A stretch of 62,637 nucleotides of DNA from an uncultured Armatimonadota bacterium (GTDB lineage Bacteria; Armatimonadota; Fimbriimonadia; Fimbriimonadales; Fimbriimonadaceae): contig CAIVDU010000033.1 of assembly GCA_903904815.1 (NCBI GenBank), positions 1 through 62,637 of the forward strand, read 5' to 3'. Below the pieces are notes generated by a model. That model was given only the letters and a program-made list of their open reading frames with translations. It did no database searches and was not told the DNA's origin. How positions within the stretch are numbered: the first letter of the stretch is position 1; each line of letters begins with the position of its first letter. Shown one piece after another: positions 7,572 to 14,682 of this stretch. The position numbers and the translations under genes were made by a program.

Positions 7572-9194
7572 GTGGCCTACGTTTCTCTCTACCGCAAGTA
7601 TCGTAGTCAGACCTTCGGGGATCTGATTGGGCAAGATCACGTCGTAAGGACCCTTCAGAACGCGATCTCTAGCAGAAGGATCGCCCACAGCTACCTCTTT
7701 ACCGGCCCTAGAGGCACCGGAAAGACCTCCACCGCGCGGCTTCTCGCGAAGGCGCTGTGCTGCGAGCACGGCCCCACCGCTGAACCAGACAACGTGTGCG
7801 AGATTTGCCGGAGTATCACCGCCGGAAGCTGCATCGACGTCATTGAGATGGACGCGGCCTCTGAGTCTGGGGTTGACGATATCCGAGAGCAGATCGTGGA
7901 AGCGGTCGAGTATCGACCGATGATGTGCCGGTACAAGGTCTTCATCATCGACGAAGTCCATGACCTCTCCCCGAAAGCTTTCGATGCGCTCCTCAAGACG
8001 ATCGAAGAGCCGCCACCCCACGTCATTTTTATCCTGGCGACCACCGAATTCAACAAGGTCCCGCCGACCATCCGCTCGCGATGCCAGAAGTTCGATTTCC
8101 ACCGGGCTAGCCTTTCTGACCTGATTGGACGCCTGACCTACGTCGCCGAATCCGAAGGTTACGAAGCCGAACCTGCCGCCATCGCTGCGATCTCGCGCAT
8201 GGCCGATGGCGGGTACCGCGACGGTTTGACCCTTTTGGAACAAGCGATCCTCACCTGTGAAGGGAAGATCACTCTGGCCCAAGTCTACGATCAGTTGGGA
8301 CTGGTGTCCGAGGAAGTCGTGGATTCCTTGCTGCTCTCGATCAAGGAGTCGGACGTGCCGAAGATCATGGATCTCTTGGCCGAAGTCGCTCGCCTGGGAA
8401 GAGACCCCCGCAGCATCATCGAATCGCTCCTCTATCGGCTACAGGACCTGACCCGAGCGGTTTATCAGGTGGAGTCCGGTACCACCGACGCATCGCGAGA
8501 TGCGTCGCTTCATGAGACAGCCGTTCGATTGGGCAGGGATTCGATTCTGAGACTCAGGGCCGATCTCGCCGAAGCCCACAAAGTGATTCGCGACATCAGC
8601 ATCCCGCGTCTCTGGCTGGAGAGTGAGTTGGTTCGGCTATCGCTCCCTCGACAAAGAGCCGCTCGAGTAGAAGTGGAAGAGGCGCCAGCCGCCGTTCGCC
8701 GCCCGTCTGCCCAGCCCGCAGCGCCAGCGGTCACTCCTCGCCCAGCCGCTCCGACTCCTCCAGTAGACAAGGCGCCGTCCCCAAGTTCGGAACCTCTGAC
8801 TCAGGCTGTCGTTCCCAGTGCGTTTTCGACGCCGGTCCCGCCTTCCGCGCCACTAGGCTCAGATGCCGCCTCGGTCTGGGCGGCAGTCGTGCAAAACATC
8901 CAAGACGACACCCCGATCAAGAAAAAGCTTGTCGACTCAAGAGCTGCTGAACTCTTAGAACTGGAATTGGTGGTGGAACTGACACGCCAGATGGATCTGG
9001 AGTGGCTCATGGAGAATCCCAAGCGCACAGGCTACATTCACAAGTTGCTGCGAGACACTTCGGGTAGGGATTTGACGGTCAGATTCCGAGTTGCGAAGGC
9101 AGAGACAGCCGCGTTGAACTCCGGGGCGGTAGAATTGCCCGCAGAGGGTCAACGACTCGAGCAACTTGCAAGAGAGATTTTCGGTAACAGCTAA
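7572..9194 (+). CDS. dnaX: DNA polymerase III subunit gamma/tau
   Basis: This 540-residue AAA+ ATPase loads the sliding clamp at replication forks. It has Walker A GPRGTGKTS (residues 45-53), a zinc module with Cys 63/64, 76 and 79, the Walker B/DEVH sequence IIDEVH (125-130), and LLKTIEEPP followed by IRSRCQKFDF with the arginine finger region. Residues about 370-430 are a proline- and alanine-rich linker to a short C-terminal domain. It starts with a GTG after the SRP RNA and is followed by ebfC and recR, a very conserved order. No programmed frameshift signal was identified. Confidence 0.96.
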   Translation: MAYVSLYRKYRSQTFGDLIGQDHVVRTLQNAISSRRIAHSYLFTGPRGTGKTSTARLLAKALCCEHGPTAEPDNVCEICRSITAGSCIDVIEMDAASESGVDDIREQIVEAVEYRPMMCRYKVFIIDEVHDLSPKAFDALLKTIEEPPPHVIFILATTEFNKVPPTIRSRCQKFDFHRASLSDLIGRLTYVAESEGYEAEPAAIAAISRMADGGYRDGLTLLEQAILTCEGKITLAQVYDQLGLVSEEVVDSLLLSIKESDVPKIMDLLAEVARLGRDPRSIIESLLYRLQDLTRAVYQVESGTTDASRDASLHETAVRLGRDSILRLRADLAEAHKVIRDISIPRLWLESELVRLSLPRQRAARVEVEEAPAAVRRPSAQPAAPAVTPRPAAPTPPVDKAPSPSSEPLTQAVVPSAFSTPVPPSAPLGSDAASVWAAVVQNIQDDTPIKKKLVDSRAAELLELELVVELTRQMDLEWLMENPKRTGYIHKLLRDTSGRDLTVRFRVAKAETAALNSGAVELPAEGQRLEQLAREIFGNS

Positions 9195-9230
9195 CGCTGG
9201 AAGAAAAAACACCCGACACGGATATCGATA

Positions 9231-9554
9231 ATGAAGCTCCCTAAGAATTTTGGTCCCCAAGGCTTCGGCGGAATGATGCAGCAGATGCAGAGCGCAATGG
9301 CGCGTGCGAAGGACCTCGAAACCGAGCTCGAAAACGAGCGGATTGGTATCGATAAGGGCCCGGTAAAGGCACTCTTCGATGGCACCGGTCGTCTTCTGAA
9401 GATCGCGATCGACCCTGCTATTGTCGACCCCGAAGATGTAGAGTCGCTCGAAGACTTGATTGTCAGCGCCGTCCGCGACGGATTTGAGCAGTCGACGAAT
9501 CTGCGAAACGCTCGCGTTCAGGGCATCATGCCCAACCTTCCCGATCTCGGTTAA
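9231..9554 (+). CDS. ebfC: YbaB/EbfC nucleoid-associated protein
   Basis: This 107-residue protein belongs to the small dimeric YbaB/EbfC family that binds DNA without strong sequence specificity and is almost always encoded between dnaX and recR. The N-terminus has the family's glycine/methionine-rich stretch GGMMQQMQSAMARAKDLETEL. The central strand is GTGRLLKIAIDPAIV and the end is the IMPNLPDLG tail. Its start is an ATG 36 bases after the dnaX stop without a clear ribosome binding site. It is probably cotranscribed with dnaX and recR. Confidence 0.92.
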   Translation: MKLPKNFGPQGFGGMMQQMQSAMARAKDLETELENERIGIDKGPVKALFDGTGRLLKIAIDPAIVDPEDVESLEDLIVSAVRDGFEQSTNLRNARVQGIMPNLPDLG

Positions 9555-9560
9555 TCGGAT

Positions 9561-10157
9561 TTGCTTTTTGCACGTCCCCTTGCCGAGCTCATCGCGGAAC
9601 TAGAGAAGCTTCCCGGCGTTGGGCCGAAATCGGCCCAACGCTTGGCGTATCACCTTCTTCGAGTCCCCGAGCACGAAGCGAATCGTCTTGCCGACGCGAT
9701 CAAGAATGCCAAGCTCAAGCTTCGGTTCTGCGCCCTGTGCCAGAACATTTCAGAGCAAGAGCATTGCGAAATCTGCCGTGACGGTCGGCGAGACCGAAGC
9801 GTGCTATGCATCGTGGCGGAGCCCAGAGACATTGCCGCGGTGGAACGGATCCACGAATACAAGGGCGGCTACCACGTCCTCCACGGCCTTCTAAGCCCGA
9901 TGGACGGCGTTGGCCCCGAGCAGCTTCGAGTGAAGGAGTTGTTGCACCGCCTCGCCGATGGAGAAGTCCACGAACTGATCCTCGCCACAAACCCCACTAT
10001 CGAAGGCGACGCCACCGCGCTGTACCTCGCAAAATTGATCAAACCCATCGGCGTCAAAGTCACCCGCCTAGCCCACGGCATGCCCGTCGGTGGCGAGTTA
10101 GATTACGCCGATTCCGCGACGCTGTTAAGTGCGCTCGAGTATCGCCGGGAAATGTAG
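9561..10157 (+). CDS. recR: Recombination mediator protein RecR
   Basis: This 198-residue protein works with RecO/RecF to load RecA on gapped DNA. An N-terminal helix-hairpin-helix (LPGVGPKSAQRLAY, 17-30) is followed by a four-cysteine zinc finger (C57, C60, C69, C72). A Toprim domain begins near VLCIVAEPRDI and contains ATNPTIEGDATALYL. The C-terminus has RLAHGMPVGGELDYAD. The TTG start six bases after the ebfC stop gives the usual RecR N-terminus. It is the last gene of the dnaX cluster and is followed directly by the repeat island. Confidence 0.95.
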   Translation: MLFARPLAELIAELEKLPGVGPKSAQRLAYHLLRVPEHEANRLADAIKNAKLKLRFCALCQNISEQEHCEICRDGRRDRSVLCIVAEPRDIAAVERIHEYKGGYHVLHGLLSPMDGVGPEQLRVKELLHRLADGEVHELILATNPTIEGDATALYLAKLIKPIGVKVTRLAHGMPVGGELDYADSATLLSALEYRREM

Positions 10158-10160
10158 TGC

Positions 10161-10400
10161 TCTCAACATCGGAGATGTTGTGTCTCCTAGCCCTGGGTTG
10201 TGACCCTCCGGGGTCGCTACCCGGGGTCAGGGCACCGTATTGAACCTACCCCCGGAGGGGGTTGTGCCGTCTGGGAATGCGTTGTTTTGACGCAACCACC
10301 TCCGGGGTTGGACGATTTTTGTGGCTCTACCCCGGGTAGCCCGCCGCAGCGGGCAACCCAGGGCTAGCAGGCCAAACGCCTCCGGCGTATCCGGGCGGGG
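10161..10400 (+). repeat. RAYT-associated repeat unit, copy 1 (no gene inside)
   Basis: This is a chain of GC-rich hairpins in fixed order: CAACATC-GGA-GATGTTG, GACCC-TCCG-GGGTC, CCCCC-GGAG-GGGGT, then ACCTCCGGGGTT, CCCGGG-centred and GCCTCCGGC hairpins. The same order recurs at 11541-11772. In the copy at 10649-11400 the chain is interrupted by the transposase gene. Confidence 0.8.
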
Positions 10401-10578
10401 TAATCCAGGGAACGAGCCCTACCCCCGGTATCTCGCCAGAGAGGACAAACTGGGGCTAGCGGGCCATACGCCTCCGGCGTATCCGGGCGGGGTAATCCAG
10501 GGAACGAGCCCTACCCCGGGTATCTCGCCAGAGAGGACAACCCGGGACTAGCAGGCCATTCGCCTCCGGCGTACCCGG
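10379..10578 (+). repeat. Tandem 92-bp duplication inside the repeat island
   Basis: The segment beginning CCTCCGGCGTATCCGGGCGG at 10379 starts again at 10471 with only a handful of differences. A third, shorter start occurs at 10563, so the period is exactly 92 bp. Each unit contains GAACGAGCCCTACCCC and CTAGC blocks. Confidence 0.85.
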
Positions 10579-10648
10579 ATCATCGTGTTCGACAAATTTG
10601 TTCGCTGTAGGATGTTCGCGGCAAATCCGTTGTCCCGGGGTTTCGCTT

Positions 10649-11400
10649 CCTCAACGTCGGAGACGTTGTGCCCGTTAGCCCTAGGTTGCGACCCTCTTGG
10701 GTCGCTACCTGGGGTCGGCACGGCGCATTGAACCTACCCCCGGAGGGGGTTGTGTCGTTCGGCCTTCATTCGTCCCACGAGTCTCGTTCTTCCCATTCGA
10801 GGTCGTGCTCGTGTAGCAATCGCAGAAATTCGTCTTGAAACGAGACGATTTTGTGGTGCTCCTCTTGTTTCCTTATGTAGTTCCGAACCGTGTCGAGTTC
10901 GTCTCTGCCGACTGAGAACACCCCGCAGCCGATCTGCCACGAAAAATTGTCGAGGGCTGGGTCCCGTTGTTTGGCCCAGATCGAAGAGACGCGTTTCAAC
11001 TCTTTGACCCACTCCGACTGCGACCGTTGCTTGCCGAATTGGCAGAGCATATGGACGTGATCCTCGACGCCGCCAACGATGAGTGGTTGGAAACCGATGC
11101 TCTTCGAGGTCGCCCCCAGGTAGGAATGCATTTCGGTCCGTATGGTTGGGTCTTTCAAGAATGGCCGTCGGAGTTTGGTGGAGAACACCAAATGGACGTG
11201 AATGGCAGAGTAGGACCGAGACATCGTCGGAGTTTAGTCCGATATCGGGCGAAATATTGCAGTAGTTTGTTGGTTATCAATGCCACAACCCCCTCCGGGG
11301 TTGGACGAAATCGGGGCGACCCACCCCGGGTAGCAATGCCGGAGCATTGCAACCCGGGGCTAGCAGACCAAACGCCTCCGGCGTATCCGGGCGGGGCAAC
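10649..11400 (-). mobile_element. RAYT element: hairpin repeats flanking a transposase gene
   Basis: The left arm (10649-10755) carries the CAACGTC-GGA-GACGTTG, GACCC...GGGTC and CCCCCGGAGGGGGT hairpins. The right arm (11283-11400) carries ACCCCCTCCGGGGTT, GCAATGC-CGGA-GCATTGC and CGCCTCCGGCG. The transposase gene lies between them on the minus strand. Copies 1 and 3 have the same arms joined by about 25 bp, so they look like internally deleted, non-autonomous forms. Confidence 0.7.
10766..11224 (-). CDS. REP-associated tyrosine transposase (IS200/Y1-like)
   Basis: This 152-residue protein belongs to the Y1 HUH superfamily that cleaves single-stranded DNA at hairpins and in other species mobilises REP/BIME repeats. 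The histidine pair is in EDHVHML (about 54-60), and the nucleophilic tyrosine is probably in VRNYIRKQEEHHK (about 114-126). The N-terminus YSAIHVHLVFSTK and the conserved FQDEFLRLL near the end match the RAYT subgroup. The gene is intact and embedded in hairpin repeats of the kind these enzymes recognise. No accessory tnpB is present. Activity is inferred from intact motifs only. Confidence 0.9.
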   Translation of the reverse strand: MSRSYSAIHVHLVFSTKLRRPFLKDPTIRTEMHSYLGATSKSIGFQPLIVGGVEDHVHMLCQFGKQRSQSEWVKELKRVSSIWAKQRDPALDNFSWQIGCGVFSVGRDELDTVRNYIRKQEEHHKIVSFQDEFLRLLHEHDLEWEERDSWDE

Positions 11401-11540
11401 CGGTGGTTATCGAGCATAACCATCCCCGGCGTATCGGCAGCGTCGTGTTTTACATATGAGTCCGTTTTCGAGGGTTCGGGGCAGACAGGTTGCTCGTCAG
11501 TTTCGAGCACGCCGGTCATTTTTGTCGCTGGGATTCGATT

Positions 11541-11772
11541 CCTCAACGTCGGAGACGTTGTGCCCGTTAGCCCTAGGTTGCGACCCTCTTGGGTCGCTAC
11601 CTGGGGTCAGCACGCCGCATTGAACCTACCCCCGGAGGGGGTTGTGCCGTCTGGGAATGCGTTGTTTTGCCACAACCCCCTCCGGGGTTGGACGATTTTG
11701 GTGGCTTACCCCGGGTAGCCCGCCGGAGCGTGCAACCCAGGGCTAGCAGACATTACGCCTCCGGCGTACCGG
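11541..11772 (+). repeat. RAYT-associated repeat unit, copy 3 (no gene inside)
   Basis: It starts with the same CAACGTC-GGA-GACGTTG hairpin as the RAYT copy and is nearly identical to it over the first 100 bp. It then matches copy 1 through GTGCCGTCTGGGAATGCGTT and the downstream CCTCCGGGG, CCCGGG and GCCTCCGGC hairpins. It ends 80 bp before the HAAS-type gene. Confidence 0.8.
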
Positions 11773-11851
11773 AATCTCTCAGGCATTTTGCCAAAGCAAC
11801 GAGCAATTTCGAATTGCTTGCGCCAGTACACATTCGCATCGGCCCCAGGAT

Positions 11852-12676
11852 TTACGCCGTCGAGCCGCGGCGAGGGGTGCGGAGTTGTTGCCAACGGCGG
11901 CGAATCGCCACTGGTAGGAGGTGGGCCACGAGAATGAACCCCAGACAAAACCCGAGAATCGAGAGCGTTTGGGATGCGTTGGTCGTGAACCTCTCCAGCA
12001 ACGGCGCAGCCATGGCTCTCTTGGTCGCGTCGATCTCGTCCTGGACGTCGCTTGGATTGGTAGCGGGCGCGAAACTACTGGCCGACTCGGGGGCTCGGTT
12101 CAGAAGCTGAGACTGTTGATCCACAAGTGCTCTCGCCCCAAAAACCGAGACGTACCCGCGTCCGCCGTATGCCCAGACGTTCAGGACTGTACTAGGAAGC
12201 AGGACTCCCAGGAATACCACCCCAGCGATGGAAAGATTCCTGAGCGTTCCCCACCGGGGAGAGCAAATTAGGATGCTTCGGAATAAGACCGACCCGGCGA
12301 GGGCTAGCACGCCGTACATCCAAAGCAAATAATTCATGCTTCCGGAGGCGATGTGAATGGGCAGCCCAACCCAGAATATGAATGCCAGTCCTAATAAGAG
12401 CAAAGGGCGGTCGTGAGCCATGAGGTCTCGGTGCACGCGACTCATCGAGTCCACGAACGACGTTGCCGACTCGAACGCGGTTACCGCATTGATCTCGGCA
12501 ACCGCCGGCGCCTCGCCAAGTTCCAGCCGAGCCTGGATGCTCTCATTCAAATGAACCTCAACTTCCATCACCATCTCGGCGGCAATCTCTGGCTCGAAGC
12601 GCAACGTGCACTCTCGGTGCAAGTCGGCAAGGAAGGTGGCTCGATCAATGGTTCTTTTCGCGCGTTTATGGCTCAT
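11852..12676 (-). CDS. HAAS-type membrane protein, paralogue 2
   Basis: The protein has 274 residues from the ATG at 12676, which has an AGTGAG ribosome binding site; a GTG at 12688 is the alternative. The N-terminal 65 residues (FLADLHRECTLRF, then MEVEVHLNESIQARLELGE) form the short helical domain seen in HAAS/DUF1700-type proteins controlled by PadR regulators. Four membrane segments follow, near 95-113, 120-140, 150-172 and 235-255, with a soluble insert between the third and fourth. It is clearly homologous to the protein encoded just upstream (12701-13540), so the pair arose by tandem duplication. The molecular function is unknown. Confidence 0.82.
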   Translation of the reverse strand: MSHKRAKRTIDRATFLADLHRECTLRFEPEIAAEMVMEVEVHLNESIQARLELGEAPAVAEINAVTAFESATSFVDSMSRVHRDLMAHDRPLLLLGLAFIFWVGLPIHIASGSMNYLLWMYGVLALAGSVLFRSILICSPRWGTLRNLSIAGVVFLGVLLPSTVLNVWAYGGRGYVSVFGARALVDQQSQLLNRAPESASSFAPATNPSDVQDEIDATKRAMAAPLLERFTTNASQTLSILGFCLGFILVAHLLPVAIRRRWQQLRTPRRGSTA

Positions 12677-12700
12677 AGCGGGTCTCACTTGCTACGTTAG

Positions 12701-13540
12701 CTAGGCAGTCTTGCCTCTGGTCGGTCTCCTAAGCACTTGCGATAGCCGTCGAACTGCCAGGGGAATCAGATGGCTGAAGAAGATCCAAAGGGTAACCGTA
12801 GCCACCAACTCCACTGTCTGCTCGCGGTTGGAAGAGTATCGCTCTAAAACCGGTGCCTGGCTCGCCTGCTCAGCGGCACGGATCCAATCTCGAAGCTGGG
12901 ATTGACTCCAGTTGCGATTTCGGTAGACGCCGTTACTAGGTGAATTTTGCGTTGCTATCGCTTCGCGCAACTGCACGTTGCAATCGGCGATGTATTCCGG
13001 GACCCTAAACGCCGAGATATAACCAATTCCACCGTAAGGAGTCAGATGGAGCGTCAGTAAGGGCTGCAGCCCACCCATGAGAACCACCGAAGCGATCAGC
13101 AGCGTTTTGATCGTGCCCCACTTAGGCGTTCTAAGAAAGCAGCTTCTTACGAAGATGGCAATCGCCACGCCGAAAAGAATTCCGATCCAAACAAGGTTGT
13201 TGATTCCGGTGGACGCGATTTCGATCCAGAACGTGAGTAAACAGACCAAGGTGAGACCAAGGCCCAACAGTAGCTTGTCGTGGGAGGGAGCGTGAGTGTG
13301 AACCTCCTCCATCCGCTGCACGAAGATCTCTGTGGTGGAGAAGGCGGCAACTGCGTTGATTTCAGCCACCTCGGGCGCCTCTCCCAGTTCGAGCCGGGCC
13401 TGGATGCTTTCGTCGAGGTGAACCTCGACCTCCATCATCATGGACATCGCGGTTTCGGGGGTGAAGCGTAACGCGCACTCCCGCTGAAGTTCGGCAAGAA
13501 ACTCTGCCCGATTGTGGTGAGGTTTGCGCGACTCAAACAT
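12701..13540 (-). CDS. HAAS-type membrane protein, paralogue 1
   Basis: This 279-residue protein has the same layout as its neighbour: a helical N-terminal domain (FLAELQRECALRF, MEVEVHLDESIQARLELGE), three membrane segments within about 95-175, an insert, and a fourth segment near 240-262. The two share long stretches such as QARLELGEAP. The ATG has a good GGAGAA ribosome binding site. The gene lies 44 bp after padR and 24 bp before its paralogue, indicating a padR-HAAS-HAAS operon. In characterised relatives, PadR regulators control adjacent membrane proteins in response to envelope or drug stress; that role is extrapolated here. Confidence 0.83.
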   Translation of the reverse strand: MFESRKPHHNRAEFLAELQRECALRFTPETAMSMMMEVEVHLDESIQARLELGEAPEVAEINAVAAFSTTEIFVQRMEEVHTHAPSHDKLLLGLGLTLVCLLTFWIEIASTGINNLVWIGILFGVAIAIFVRSCFLRTPKWGTIKTLLIASVVLMGGLQPLLTLHLTPYGGIGYISAFRVPEYIADCNVQLREAIATQNSPSNGVYRNRNWSQSQLRDWIRAAEQASQAPVLERYSSNREQTVELVATVTLWIFFSHLIPLAVRRLSQVLRRPTRGKTA

Positions 13541-13584
13541 TAGCAGTTCTCCGCCACGACGTTATGTGACTCAATTGCTGAGGG

Positions 13585-13926
13585 TTAACCAAGTCCGCCC
13601 TCCGTAGAAGTCTTTCTTGGGTTGAGCAGAGCCTCGACTCCGACTGAAAACGCCTCCCAAGACTTGCGGTGAGCGGTTAGCTCTCTCTTGCCTTCCTCGG
13701 TGAGCGCGTAAACCTTGCGGGGCGGCTTTCCTTCTTGCGGAACCCAGGTGGCACTGACGTAGCCATCCTTCTCAAGCTTATGTAGGGCCGGATAGAGCTG
13801 GCCCTCTCCAACCTGCAAGGCTTTGGAGCTGATCTGTTTGATCCGCCTGGAAATCTCGTACCCGTGTAAATCAGCGTCCTGAAGGACACCGAGGACGAGC
13901 GCTTCTAAATCGCCTTTGAATGCCAT
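13585..13926 (-). CDS. PadR family transcriptional regulator
   Basis: This 113-residue winged-helix repressor reads MAFKGDLEALVLGVLQ, then HGYEISRRI, GQLYPALHKLEKDGYV and YALTEEGKREL, the standard PadR signatures. A TTG at 13944 would add six residues, but the ATG at 13926 gives the usual family start. A 10-bp inverted repeat lies just upstream of this ATG and is the likely operator for autoregulation. The gene heads an operon with two HAAS-type membrane proteins. The inducing signal is unknown. Confidence 0.92.
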   Translation of the reverse strand: MAFKGDLEALVLGVLQDADLHGYEISRRIKQISSKALQVGEGQLYPALHKLEKDGYVSATWVPQEGKPPRKVYALTEEGKRELTAHRKSWEAFSVGVEALLNPRKTSTEGGLG

Positions 13927-13928
13927 AG

Positions 13929-13966
13929 ATAACTCTGTAAACAATATACATCGAAAACAGAGTTAT
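13929..13966. promoter_or_regulatory. Inverted-repeat operator upstream of padR
   Basis: ATAACTCTGT (13929-13938) and ACAGAGTTAT (13957-13966) are perfect 10-bp arms separated by 18 bp. The left arm lies two bases upstream of the padR ATG, so a bound PadR dimer or pair of dimers could block initiation. Confidence 0.65.
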
Positions 13967-13999
13967 GGGGGAGAAAGAGTTACCCTTCCCTTAAAAGTC

Positions 14000-14590
14000 C
14001 TATCCTTTCAAGAATGGGTTGGGTGGCATGTCGCGGTGCTTGATCGATTGTAGATAGGCAAGCATCTTGTCCGCTTCGGGCCCTGCGAGTTGGGCGTGGA
14101 AATGGAGAGTGAATCCATGGGGGCCGTGAGAGTCGATGAGAGCTGGCTGCAGGGTGAGGAAAGACTTGACCGCGTCGTATTGGCCCATCATCGTGGCACA
14201 AAAGATGTCGATGCGAGCCCCACGCTCCAGGAGAAGACTGACGATGTCGTGTCGCCCCATATGCGACGCTCCACCGAGTCCAGACTCCCAATCTCCAGCC
14301 CCCCAATCCATGAAGCCGTTGATGAGCAGAGGCTCTTTGTCGAGCAGCTTCTTGGTCATATCTAAGTCGGAGTGAGCGTAGATCACGAAGTCTTCCACCA
14401 TGGTGCGGTTCAACTGCGGCTTCTTCCATCGGGGGTGAAAGTCGGGTTCGGGGTAGTCACGTACAAAGGGGGCCTCCACGGGGACGGCAGGTTTCGCGGG
14501 CTCTTGCCCGAGCGCTAGACCAGACGCGGCCGAAAGCACGGACCCCGCGACTACGGTGTTAAAAGACCTTCGAGTGATGGAATCAGACAT
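14000..14590 (-). CDS. Tat-exported ankyrin repeat protein
   Basis: This 196-residue protein has a twin-arginine signal (SITRRSFNTVVAGSV) at residues about 4-20, so it is probably exported folded. Two ankyrin repeats are visible: the segment LGGASHMGRHDIVSLLLERGA near residue 105 and the following MMGQYDAVKSFLTLQPALID. Upstream, around residue 65, HSDLDMTKKLLDKEPLLIN is a degenerate one. The ATG at 14590 is preceded by GGAGGATTT; an in-frame start 45 bases upstream has no such signal and would put residues ahead of the Tat signal. No cofactor or catalytic motif is seen. It is divergent from serB. Confidence 0.82.
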   Translation of the reverse strand: MSDSITRRSFNTVVAGSVLSAASGLALGQEPAKPAVPVEAPFVRDYPEPDFHPRWKKPQLNRTMVEDFVIYAHSDLDMTKKLLDKEPLLINGFMDWGAGDWESGLGGASHMGRHDIVSLLLERGARIDIFCATMMGQYDAVKSFLTLQPALIDSHGPHGFTLHFHAQLAGPEADKMLAYLQSIKHRDMPPNPFLKG

Positions 14591-14682
14591 GGTAAATCCT
14601 CCGCAATGTTGCGTGTCAAACACACTTGCGCCCATTGTACGCCTGAAACTCCCCAGCCACTCTTCAGGTATGACTTCGAGCC

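Noticed and set aside
7380-8282. Minus-strand open frame of 300 codons over SRP RNA and dnaX
   Set aside because: It would lie antisense to a structured RNA and to the DnaX ATPase domain. It shows no domain of its own.
10321-10551. Short ORFs inside the repeat island
   Set aside because: They translate the repeats themselves (for example P-P-A-Y-P-G recurring), so they are not independent genes.
10161-11772. Possible CRISPR array
   Set aside because: The repeats are hairpin chains of varied length with no regular spacer pattern, and no cas genes are present. A RAYT gene explains them.
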